Assembly: GCA_035235625.1 (NCBI GenBank)
Contig: CP141146.1
Coordinates: forward strand, 14,750,501 to 14,814,500
From: Saururus chinensis
Taxonomy: Eukaryota; Streptophyta; Magnoliopsida; Piperales; Saururaceae
Direction of reading: 5' to 3'
DNA length: 64,000 bases
Shown here: one piece after another, positions 46,466 to 58,100 of the stretch
Numbering within the stretch: the stretch's first letter is position 1
Layout of the letters: every line of letters begins with the position of its first letter
Position numbers and translations under genes: made by a program
Notes under the pieces: generated by a model
Seen by the model: the letters and a program-made list of their open reading frames with translations, nothing else
Database searches by the model: none
What the model was told of the DNA's origin: nothing

Positions 46466-49400
46466 TTTATTTCTATTTGTTTCGAAGTTATAATGTATTT
46501 TTATTTTAATATAGTTTTTTTTTGTGATTATGTATTTTATATTTTTTTATTTGAGTGATTTTTAAGTAAATATGAAATGAAGTAAAAATAATATTAAAAT
46601 AATAAATTTCACATCTATAATTAGAGTTCACATGTCTCTATTTTACCACACATATAAGATAAATAGGTATGCCACTTGAATATCTCCAACACCTATTTTT
46701 AAAAACTTCTATAGAAGATGCTATCAGATTCCAAATGTGGTGCCAAATTTTTTACCCTATAAAGCTGCTAGAAGTTTCTCAACACATCAGTTGTCATCGT
46801 GTACACACGACTGTGAAAACACTGTTTGACCTGGCTGTCGAAACTAACTCATCATCATCAATCAAAATTCCATGTGGCTTTCTGTATTATCTTTGTGTGT
46901 CCCAAGGGTTTCCATAGAGGAGCACCCCAAGGGAGATTTTAGTGAAGCCTTTGTCCTCTTAGCAGGGCTGTGGTCTGTTGCCTGGGCCGGCAAGGGTAAT
47001 CTCTACCAAGCAGGTGGCTAGGAGACGGCTGGTATAGACGGATGGTGGCTTACAGAGTGTGCCTCATCTGCTTCTCGAGCTGATGGGTAAAGGATAACGG
47101 GAAATCTAGTTGAGCTTTCTGATTCTTCTTGCTATGAGTTTGCTGCTGTGGATGTGAAGTGGTGATCTATTTTTCCCCATGTGTTGTAATGCACATTTTT
47201 GGTGAGAAACTTTGATTTTGTTTGGCTTTTCGCAGATCTATTGTTGTAGCAAGCTCAGTTTGTATGGTGTGAAGTGTTTAATTGAAAAACTTTCCGATAA
47301 AAAAATTACTATCTTTATTTATTCAACTACAATTGTTTCAGTTTGTATTGTTTATGACATACAGTTGAGTCCTCGGGTCAAATTCATCACTCACATTGTG
47401 CGAGTTGTGTTTTACCAATAAGAAAAAAATATTAAAAATAAGAATGAATTATACTCCCACTATCCCATATTAAGAGCTCCATTTTGTCCCATATTAATAG
47501 CTCTGTTTGGCACAATTTATGAGGTTATAACCTTGGAAAATATCTCAATAAATTTATTTTCCATTCTTTTAGTTGTGAGCCCCACCATTCAATAAAAATT
47601 AATACCTTCTCCATCCCACATTAATAGTTCCATTTAGTAAAAAAATTATTCCACATTAATAGTTTCAATTTGTTTAATTTAAGTAGTTTAGTACTAAAAA
47701 AAGAATATCATAAGTTTATTTTTTTTTTATATTTAAGTTTTACTATTAAAAAAATATAACTATTAATATTAGATCAGAGGAATTTTTTTAAAAAGTAAAA
47801 TAATTATTATAAAACAAAGAGAATATTAAATATAAAATTAATTATATAAAAATGTGCATATAATTTAAAAATCGGGCGACAAGGAATTTGAGCAATAGCC
47901 TGGAAAGCTCACCATCAGCTCTAGTGGTGACCTCGTTGTTTGCTAGATGTGAGCTAAGAAGTTTGGATCCTCAGGGAAATATTGAATCCTTCGCATCGAT
48001 TCAAGTGAAAGCTTGACAAAAATTTAAATGAACTTGACTAAAAGAACTGAAATTGCTCTATGCTTATTTCGTTTATAAATGCAGACACTAACATAAAAAG
48101 GGATGAGAAGATGATTAAATATTTATCTAGTATAACCATTTGCCTTTTCTAAATCTTTATGTTATCAACCAAAATTGAAAAATGATTAAACAAGTTATAC
48201 AGATTTGCCAATGGGGAACAACAACCAACCGTACCTTGTCCTTCGATCCAAGCCACCAATCAAATGTTTTGAGTTCTCGAAAAAAAATAATAATATTAGA
48301 TTAGCATAAGTAGATATTGAAGTATCGATAGCAATATATTTTAAAATAAAAAGAAAAAAAATATTAACCATGTATTAGAATTTTCTTCCCAAGAGTTTTC
48401 AATATGATAAATATAGAGAGATTTCCATTGAGAATAAAACAACACGATCAATATGTCACATGTCAGAGATTTTACACATAAAATAAGGGGATTGAAAGAT
48501 TACAGCCTATGTAAGGGGCCCGCAAATTGAAGGCCAATATGAACCATGGACCCCACCCATCCAAACCCTTAAAAATCTTAGTGACTGAAATTCAGGCAAG
48601 ATGGGCGTTCAAGTCAGATAAGGCCTTAATTTTGGTGAACACCGTAATCATGCATGCTCATTCTGTCCCCCTCCCCATATGAGTGCAACATATATAATTT
48701 AAAATGTAAATAGGGTGTGCGAGCTTTGAAGAGGCCCTTATTTTCATACAAGTGAGTAGGGACTAGGGAGCCAGTCGACCGGGCCAAAGGCTTGGCTCAA
48801 CTTAGCTTTGAATTTTTTATGTTACGAACATGTTTATTTTTACATACGAAGAGTATATGTTCTAGGAAAATAATTAACGAGTCAGGCTTATGCGCGCAGC
48901 ATGTTCTTGGACTCAATTCATGCTGGCGGAATGAAATCTGACGGCTAGATAAAGTGGACAAGAGGGTTATTGTATTACATACCCCACAATCGGAATAGTG
49001 TTGCCTAGATATGTCTGTGTAAGACCTGACAAATTTTAAATGACAATTTATGTGACATGGAGAAAATTATTTTTTTATTTAATTAAATTATTTTTTTTAT
49101 AAATAACTGATAATCCACCGATACATTGGTGGGCTACTGATAACATAATGAAATGTTAGTGTCGGTAGATCTCAACACATCAATAGTTAAAAATATATAT
49201 GCACCTGTTACCATAGAAAACGAGGTAGCAATTATTCTAGTATAAATAGAGTGAAATCTAAAATTGAGAGAGAAGAATGAGTCTCAAGGAGTCCAACACC
49301 TAGAGACTTATGCCCAAGTGCAAATCAGGAGGAAACCTCGTGTAGGAGGAAAAAAATTTCATGTCGGTAAAGCTTGGATTGCAATCTCTTCTCAAATTTC

Positions 49401-49760
49401 AAGAAATATAATCAATTCTTATTTTCTTCAAGTTCTTGATGATCTTGAACTCATGTTTATGTTTTTTCTTAAGTCGAGTTTTGCATAAAAGTATTTTAAT
49501 GATAAATTTAGATTATGACTAGTTTAATGTTTGATTTATAGCTCAATAAATTTATAATTGGTTTTAGAATGATTTACAATAGTGTTGATGCAAGAAAAAT
49601 GTGATAAGAAAGTAGGGGGAGTCTTTGTTCATATTTTTCCTCGTCATCGGTGTAAAGAAGAGGATGAGCACTACCTCGTGCATGCATGAAGTACCATGCA
49701 AGTTGACTAGTCATCAGTAGTGACATTGACGCGTTGGTGAGGCATCATTGAGGTAGGCTT
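46466..49760. other. intergenic DNA with MITE fragments, no gene
   Basis: AT-rich. A patch at 46.90-47.20 kb is GC-richer without a coding frame. Short frames (46669-46917, 47212-47421, 49264-49488) lack motifs. Stowaway-type arms cluster at 47451-47680. Confidence 0.5.
47451..47680. mobile_element. nested Stowaway-like MITE arms
   Basis: Three similar arms in the same orientation: CTCCCACTATCCCATATTAA, TTTTGTCCCATATTAATAGC and CTTCTCCATCCCACATTAAT. They suggest overlapping or nested insertions. Complete inverted pairs were not resolved. Confidence 0.45.
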
Positions 49761-49770
49761 ACCCAGCTAA

Positions 49771-49947
49771 ACCATTGTCGGTAAGGGTTCGACATGTCGA
49801 TAGATCTATAAATGGCATCAATGATCTTACCAACCTGTCTGTGAGGTGGACTTATCTGTCATCCCATTGTTTGCAAAGGTTTAACAAGTTGGCGGATCTA
49901 CCAATGGTCATCGGTGATCTGACAGACTTTTCAGTGAGGTTCCGACG
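49771..49947. repeat. imperfect tandem duplication, about 91-bp unit
   Basis: CCATTGTCGGTAAGGGTTCG (49773) and CCCATTGTTTGCAAAGGTTT (49864) begin two units that align through TGTCTGTGAGGT / TTTTCAGTGAGGT. They are diverged, about 70% by eye, and sit next to repeat copy C. Confidence 0.6.
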
Positions 49948-49989
49948 ATACATCAAGGTAAGTTTTTTAATCTATTTTATAGTAAAGAA

Positions 49990-50610
49990 TGTTATATAAC
50001 AATTACATATAATTACATATTTTTTTAGGATTTTGTGATGTGTATAAAATATTGAGTAAGCATGTACTAAGTAATGCATGTGTATAAAACTATGTAATGT
50101 GATGATTTAATCACTCTGAACTAATGCATTTGGCATAAAAAATCTATGCTTCTTAATGCCTTATTAGCTCCTCAAGTGAGTCATTTAGCCACGAAGAACA
50201 GAAAAGTATGATATGTAATAGGATCATGGTCTTTTGACTCTCTAAGAATGAGAGTTATGTAGAGCCGCTCCCCTAGTTTGGAGTCAAGTGTGAATGGACT
50301 ATAACATAAAAAGATGTCTAGTCCTATGCAATGTAATATAGGATGTTTCGATGATCATGACAGTTGAGAACTCACTAGTAGGGTCCATGAGCCCTTATTT
50401 CATGTCATGGATGAGGTGGGGCAGACTTCAAACAAAGATTGAGGTTGAATATGTGGTAATTCAATATCTAGTCGCGCGAGTAGGAACTCCTAGATAAGGC
50501 AACCATGTCTAGAGAACCCTAATGTGGAATTTCATGTTAAGTATACTTGACACCAAAAGGTATGCGTAAATTTTGATCTCTATGTTACTTATATTAATTT
50601 TAGTGAATTA
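49990..50610 (-). repeat. LTR-like repeat, copy C (inverted)
   Basis: The reverse complement aligns to copy B (32.4-32.94 kb): CTCATTCTTAGAGAGTC, GGCTAAATGACTCACTTGAG and TTACTTAGTACATGC correspond in order. The box TCCATGAGCCCTTATTTCAT with CATGACATGAAAT spans the uninterrupted form of the hAT insertion site of copy A (about 50401-50412). Confidence 0.6.
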
Positions 50611-50971
50611 TTTATTTTCTTTTAGATTGCAATTTCACTAAGTATACTCATATACTCAACATCCTTTGTGGTGTAGGTTCCCCATGGTGAAGACTTCAAA
50701 GGTAACGAGAAGATTGTAGTTGTAAAGAAGAGCTTATCTTCAATTTGATGATTTATTTCCTCTATAGGTTTCATGTTAGACTCGAAAGGGTGTCATTTAT
50801 CTTTTCATTTACTTGTGCATTTGTAGCAAATAAGTACTTAGTTGTGAGTTATGTGAATATTTTAATACTTTAGATATTTAGATGATTATTTATCATGACA
50901 TCACAAGTGTTTTGTGAAAAGAATGGTTCTCATGTCCCCAATTTTATATTTTAATATTTTGTGAATATATA

Positions 50972-52631
50972 GGGGTTGTTTGGGTGTCAAAACTGGGTAA
51001 GATACCATTGATTCCGGCCTGATTCCATCAGGAATCACCAGAAGTGCAGAAGGTGAGCCGAATTAAAAATTCCCCCTAAAAGTTGATTTCATGCCTTTTC
51101 GAGCTGAAATCACATAATCGCCTTATGAGGTGAATCCGTCGATTCCGGATCCCAACCTATTTTGGAATTAAAATTTTTGTTCTTTTGTAATTGTTATCCT
51201 TCATCAATTTGAGCTATAAGAAGTGTGTCATATAGGTGTTGTAAGAACATGAATCATATGTTTACTTTATTGGTTAATTTCTTTGTCAAAATTATGTCAT
51301 GAAATCATATGTATGTTAGAAGTCTTAGAGTCTGATTTGAGGTTGTTGTGGTCGAGTCATATTTAGAATTGACATACTTAAAAAATAGGAATAAATGTGT
51401 TCTTGTTGATTAAGGTGAAAGACTGAATAATGTGAAGGGTTTTCAAGTATATCTAGGTTACAATGACATGCATAAATCACTTGAAAAATGTTAAGAAATG
51501 ATTACATAGGTTTCAAAAGGTTTTTAGGTAAAATGGGCAAAAGTGTAAATTATCAGGCATAACATTGATAGTTGCACATAACGTTGAACAAAACGATCAA
51601 TCGCTAGATCATTTTTTATGAAGACTGATGAATCAATTGATCGCTACATGTTACAACCTTGTGTAAACCAAAGCCGAGAGTTATCGATCGATCGCTCTCG
51701 ATTGAAGAATCGTGCATATTGAAAACAGTGACCGATCGATCACGATTTAAAACAATTGATCATTTCAAGAATAGTTTACCTAAGTTAAGATAATCCGATT
51801 TCTATTTCATTCCTTATTCAAGTACAAGTCCTAAACCGACTTATTGAGCTATATAAGAGTTATGAAATCACGAAATTGGAGAGATAAAAACCTAGAGGAG
51901 AAAAGAGGATTTATACATTTGATTATCGTTTTTCAAAGGATAATTCACTTGACCTTTATATTAAAGATCTATGGTGAATTAAAAAAGACAATCCACAACT
52001 GAAGAAACTAATACGCAGAGTATTCAAAAAGGAGTTATAGTATATCTTCAATGAGAGATTGAAAATTTTCACAAGGCTAAAGTCAAGACAATAATAGGAG
52101 ATTATTGAAGACTAGAAGCAGATACTGACAAGCCAAGGAGGAGGAGAATGTTTCAAGTGCTTGGAGAAGACTTGAAGGCTAGTGACAACAATCTAAACAA
52201 AAAGAGTTTGTATTAGAGTCTAAACAAGGTTGATAGTTTGCTTGTGTTCATGTAAAGTCTCAGTTTTAGTGTATTAATTTGGTTCCTTTAGAACTGCCAT
52301 GGTTTTTTACCCTAATTGAAGTTTTCTATGTAAATTGCTATGTCTATGTGTGGATTGATTAATGATTGATTGATAATTCATGAGTGAGATTGAGTGAATA
52401 ATTAGGTTTTATTTATTTCCACTTAATAAAAAATTATACTCAAAGATGCTAGAGTCTTAATTCTTACTTATGAAAGTATTAGTTTTAAGAGCAATCTATT
52501 GATCCACTAAGTTGATTAGAAGGATATTAAACTCTCAGGCGGGGCTAACTTTAAAAGTTAAAAATCACCTACCAATGTGGGGTCTTGTTTGGCTTATCAA
52601 TACGTGCATAACATTACCAAGAATGTGCATA

Positions 52632-52711
<80 letters not shown>

Positions 52712-52873
52712 ATGTTAGTTTAAATTTTTAGAAATAGGTTTGAAGTAATGTTCAAATTTATTATAAAAAACTATATTACCAACCTTAATTCTAATTCAAT
52801 TATGAAGCAATTGAATTAATTCCAAAAAAAACTTTACTTCCATTTTTTAAAAATTCTACACCCAAATAACTCC
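50972..52873. mobile_element. possible non-autonomous element with GGGGTTGTTTGGGTGT-type ends
   Basis: GGGGTTGTTTGGGTGT at 50972 and, inverted, GGAGTTATTTGGGTGT ending at 52873 form a 16-bp imperfect inverted pair. Both are flanked by ATA. The interior holds no transposase: it contains A-rich sequence, clusters of CGATCGAT words (51.58-51.77 kb) and the GA microsatellite. The AT-rich flanks make the duplication weak evidence. Confidence 0.35.
52635..52709. repeat. (GA)n microsatellite, about 75 bp
   Basis: Uninterrupted GA dinucleotides, about 37 units. Confidence 0.97.
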
Positions 52874-53804
52874 ATAATATAATTTTGTCTACTGCTGGTA
52901 TGGGACCCACTAGCCTCATGCCCCAAACTTGGGCAAGTTACCATGGTGTTTTGGTAGAGTGCCTGAACACAAATGTAACAACCTCAATAATACGAGAAAC
53001 AAATGTCGAGAGTGGAAGTGATGACCTCATGAAACATGACATATGAGCAGACATGACCCAAAAAAGTTCAAAAAAACATACCATGAGGAATATCATTGGA
53101 AAGAGCTCCTTGAGAACTTTCTAGCAAAATCAAGAACATGCAAATTCGAATTTGGGAGAAGGTATATATATATAGAAAAAAATTGTCAATATGTCCATAG
53201 CGTGTAAACATCTTGTTGATGAGTATGTCAACGTGTCGATGTTGAGGCAATGTTTTGTCAACACATCTCCACCCGATGACCATACAAATATTTCATTATC
53301 CTCCAAATCAAAACCCTAAGCTGCATAATGATGGCCAAATCTTTACAAGGGCTATTTGAAGGGGATTTAACGGATTTTGATGATGAAATGATAAAGAACA
53401 AAGAAATGGGAGGAAAGTTGGGTATTTGAATGCATGGGTACACTTGAAATGGATGACCAAGATTTAGGATTATAGCTTACCAATAACTTTTGAGTCTCGA
53501 TGTTCTCAAGTGCATGTAAAAGTGGTAGAAAAATAATTTTACTAGAGATTATGTTTATTTAATGGATAAAATTATTGCTTTTTTACTAAAGTGGGATAAG
53601 TGGATTTTAGCAAGGTGAGAATATTTTGAGGGCATAGGACTCACATTAGTAGCTCTATTTTAATTTTTAAAATAAGTTTAAAATTGATTTATTTTAAAAA
53701 ATAAAATAAAGTTATTAGTAGGGGACATACAAAGTATATTTCAATATCTATATGTCTTACAAATGAAAAAAAATTATAACAATAATCACTCTTATGATGC
53801 CCAA
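52874..53804. other. intergenic DNA without a recognisable gene
   Basis: AT-rich. Short minus frames at 53068-53283 and 53258-53443 have no family features. A short inverted AT-rich pair near 53655-53725 could be another MITE remnant. Confidence 0.5.
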
Positions 53805-54169
53805 TACTGCCTTCGTCCTGTAAAGAATGTCTACATTTGAGATATGTAGCCATTTAAGACACACGACCATGTGAAAGGGTAGTCGTAAATGCACCATCTT
53901 AACACTGCTTGTACAGCTTTTCACAGGAAGTGTTTTTCATGCTCCTCTTCAATTTACACTAATGTGTGCTGGCATTTGCATTGTAGATCTTGAAATCCAA
54001 CGCTTTCCCGGTGTTTTTTACGCTCGGCTCACTATCAGAGCGGAGCATGGAAAACACTTCCCTTTTTACAAGGTCGTAAGGCGAAGCCACTTTGACATGA
54101 TATATATTTTTGTTTAACAAGAACATTTTTTTTTCAAATCTGGACACTTTTTATGAGACGGAGGAAGTA
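53805..54169. mobile_element. Stowaway-like element with 38-bp inverted ends and a non-AT interior
   Basis: The left end TACTGCCTTCGTCCTGTAAA pairs with the inverted right end (TACTTCCTCCGTCTCATAAA), continuing for about 38 bp. The interior (53860-54110) is not a simple hairpin and carries a 62-codon minus frame without recognisable motifs. Confidence 0.75.
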
Positions 54170-54492
54170 TATCTTCCATAACAGAATATATTAAATTAGG
54201 GACTATAACTCGATACGGTGCTCTAGCTGGCTCGACTCAACTAGTTGAAATTGATCACATAAAAGTGTCAAAAAACAAAAACTCTGCTTGCATGTCTTCT
54301 TGTTATCTTTTTTGTAGACATGCTTTTTACTAAATTTTGGCATGAATCCCACCAAAAATCCACTTTTGCTTATCTCTCCAACTCAAACTACCCCTCGACA
54401 CGTCGATACACTATTGATGGATACCCTAATCGTATCAAAATATAACAAATTGCCTTCAATATGCCCGCCTATGTACCTTAGAAAAAATTATT

Positions 54493-54660
54493 TAATAGAA
54501 CCGTTCTACTTGTGTAGATACGCCTATATAATATTTGATATATTTAGGTAATTTTTATATATTTAAAAATATATAAATTAAAATATAAATTTAAATTTAT
54601 ATGTTAAAACATTAATAAATTTATATATGACTGCATAGTAGAATTTAGAACGGTTCTACT
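54493..54660. mobile_element. small AT-rich MITE-like inverted repeat upstream of CRK
   Basis: AATAGAACCGTTCTACTTGT at the left matches the inverted right end (AGTAGAACCGTTCTAAATTC). The core AGAACCGTTCT is itself a palindrome. The centre is almost pure A/T. No target duplication was resolved. It lies about 450 bp upstream of the CRK start codon. Confidence 0.45.
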
Positions 54661-55103
54661 GGATACCGCCTGCAGGCAACGACCCGAACTACAGGTCCAC
54701 ACGGGCCAAGGTGGCGAGCATACCGCAAGCGGCTACATCGCGAGCTCATGTTATCAAAATAAAACAATAAAAGTCAAAAGAGAGAAAAAACGCAAAAACG
54801 AAAAAATCCCCGAAACACACCTCGTTCCCATTCCCTCAGCCTCGGGATTCCCAATTATCCCCACCCAAATTCTTCTCAATACACCCCCCAAATCCCCTCC
54901 CTGCGATTTGCTTGCTATTTCTTCTGCTGCTTCCCCCCCTCTCCTTTGTCTCCTTCCCACCTTCTCTTTTGGTCGTTTGCCTGCGCCTATTTCTTGCTGG
55001 GTTCTTTTCCCTCTGACGCGGAAGCTGTGTCTTCTCCGATTTTTTCGCCGGTTTTATCGGCCTTCACGTGGCGGTGGCCGCCCGAGCGCCACCCCCGAGA
55101 TAG
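54661..55103 (+). promoter_or_regulatory. CRK promoter and 5' UTR
   Basis: A-rich DNA (54750-54810) changes to C/T-rich sequence (54810-55050), typical of a plant transcription start and leader, ending in GC-rich sequence just before the ATG at 55104. A TAG overlapping the base before the start codon closes the upstream frame. No clear TATA box was identified. Confidence 0.5.
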
Positions 55104-58100
55104 ATGGGCCAGTGCTACGGCAAGAACATCGCCGTCGCGGAGGACGACGGGGCGGCGGCGGAGGATGCGGGGGGCGGTGGGGATCCGAGGCGGACGCCGG
55201 CGGCGAACGGGGCGGCGGCCCCGCAGTCTGTGAGGAACACGCCGGGGCACTCGTCGTCGTCGACGTCCTACGCGAGCAGCCCATGGAGGAGCCCGCTGCC
55301 GGCTGGGATCGCGCCGTCTCCGGCGAGGTCGACCCCACGGCGGTTCTTCAAGCGGCCGTTCCCGCCTCCGTCCCCGGCAAAGCACATCTCGCTGCTGAAG
55401 CGGTACGGGAAGCAGCAGCAGCTGCCGCCCAAGGAGGGGCCCATCCCCGAGGACGGCGCGGCGGAGGCGTCGGAGCGGCCTCTGGACAAGAGCTTCGGGT
55501 ACGGGAAGAACTTCGGGGCCAAGTACGAGCTCGGCAAGGAGGTGGGTCGGGGGCATTTTGGTCACACTTGCTCAGCCCGGGCCAAAAAAGGGGAGATCAA
55601 GGGCCAGCAAGTGGCCGTGAAGATCATTTCCAAAGCTAAGGTGCGGTGTTATATGTTTTAATTGCAATTATCCTGAAAACGCTGCAAAATTAGGCACAAA
55701 GTTTGCGCCTTTATCGCAGGTCAATCTTACATTAAGTAGCATCTACTGATTTATGGTGAAAATTTTACTTTTTCCTATCTAATTCGTAAGCAAAAGGCTT
55801 GGATATTGTAGGATGTAGATGGAGATTTTCGTGAACAAACTGAAACGTTGTGTCATAAAAGTTTGCAATTTTCTTTCTATGGGTAAATTTCGGTTTCGTT
55901 CATTTAGTTTTACTGTAGGGGGGAAAGACATCTAATTGGAGATGGAACATTTTTTGTTGATCTTTGTTAGTTTCATGGTATGCGCTGTTTTTTTTCATAA
56001 GCAAACTGGGTTTGAAGTTGATGCTGACCTTCGTTTATAACATTTTCTTGGTCTATGTTCTAATTATTGACTTTCTTTTGTGCGGTGGTCTTGGTTCTGT
56101 TGACTTTTTCCTGAAAATCTGGTAGCGAGGTGGTCAAAGTCTTCAATTGGTTGCTATTAGAGCTGATGAAGAAAGTTGGTGATATGAGGAATCTTCTGGA
56201 TATTTGTTTGTGTGCTTGTGATGGTCACAGAGCTTAATAAAAAGCTGGGCCTAGTTTTGAATATAAGGCAATGGAGGATTAAATTTAGTTCTATTTGTCA
56301 CTCTGGTTGGTTGATGAGTTGCTACGTGCTGAGTTTTTGGGCTAGCAACAAGTTTAAAGTGAATTTGGAGTTTGGAGATTTATTACGGAGATTGGGGACG
56401 ATGTTTTTTGGGTCGTCACTCTCCGGGTTACATTTAGGACATAAATCTCTCCGGTAGATGTTGGGAGAATTGACCAACTCTCAAGTCAATGCTGTTTTCT
56501 CTATTTGGGGTGAAATTTAAGGCTGTATTTGGCTGGTTTGGTGGTAAATGGGTGCGGGAAAGGGGAAGAGAGTGTTGAAGGATCAGCTGTGTTGTGGGTT
56601 GAAGGTTGGGAAAATCTGGGGTATATATAAGTTCATCTTTGGAGATGATTGATGTCTATGAGCATCAAAATATGTGATGATGAAAGTATTGTATCTTTTA
56701 CACTAGACAAACAAATCCTTTAAACTGAAGCTGTTTTCTTACTGGTTATTATATAAACCTTTTAAACACCGGACCTTTACTGACATTATTAAGCTAAAAT
56801 ATACTTACTTGTCTAAAGCGAGAGTTTAAGCTAGAATAAATGATACTTTTGGGATAGTTGTGGCAAGGAAAATGAGGTTGTATCTTGTGATAGAGGATTC
56901 AATGAAAATGACGTTTGCTTATTAGTGTAAATGTGCTTAGTTTGTTCATAAAGTCCATATCTACTAAGGACTATTGGATTTGGATGTGTCCTTGAAAGAT
57001 GTGCCATTGGAATATTAACTCTTATATTGTAGATTGACTATGATGCCTATTTCTTGGAAGTTCTGTTCGCACTAAACACATCTCACAGTTCTGCAGAACG
57101 CTTTCATATGATGTACATATAGCATGCTGATGGATGCTATAGAAATTGCTTCTTTAATGGTGGCAGTTCTTGGTTCTTACAGGAAATTTGGAGTGACATA
57201 TACAAATATGCGCTGTGGTTTTTTAGGTTCTAGAGACATGCATAAAATCTGAAGTGTTTGGACTTTGTGGAGGCTGCCTCCGAGGGGAAAAATACAGATG
57301 CTGTGAATTTTGTGGAGTTCTTTGGATAGGGTGATTGGTTAACATATAACTGAATTTAGTAAACAAACAGAAAACTGGACCGTTTTACTTCCAACCAATT
57401 TTAAGCACTTAGAAAGATAGAGGGGAAAAATACAGATGCTGTGAATTTTGTGGATTTTTTTGGATGGGGTGTTTGGTTAACATATAACTGAATTTAGTTA
57501 ACAAACAGAAAATTGGACCATTTTAGTTCCAACCAATTTTAAGCACGTAGAAAGATAGAGAGGAAAAAGTGAGAAGATACTATTGGAGAATATGACTACA
57601 GAAGGTGAAGAATTAGAAGCATAAACAGAACAATGGGGAGAAAAGAGATGGGATTTGAATAAGAAGAACTGCAGGCTGAGAATGGGAGGAAGAATGGGAT
57701 TAAGTGAAAAAGGCTGAAGAGGGAAAAAGTCGAAAAGAAAAATTTGGGATGAATGATATCTGAATAAGAGTTAAACTGTAATTTTTTTTAATTAACTACT
57801 GGCTAGCTCATGGCATATTTCAACTTTAAATGCTGTGAAACTTCAAATACCTTCTAACTACAGGCCCTAATAAAATCCTCCTCAGAACCTAATTGATGCC
57901 CCATTCTAATTAATATTATTATTAAGGAGCCCAAGACTGAAGTGAAGTCTCTACACAATATATTCTAATATCTGCTGTGTTATATAATTTGTTATAACTT
58001 CGGTATCAAAGAGTATTTTATGACTTGGATCCTATCTCAAAATATCGGTTATCAGATATATATTGCTGACTTAAAGATGAGAAATATCTGAGATGTATTG

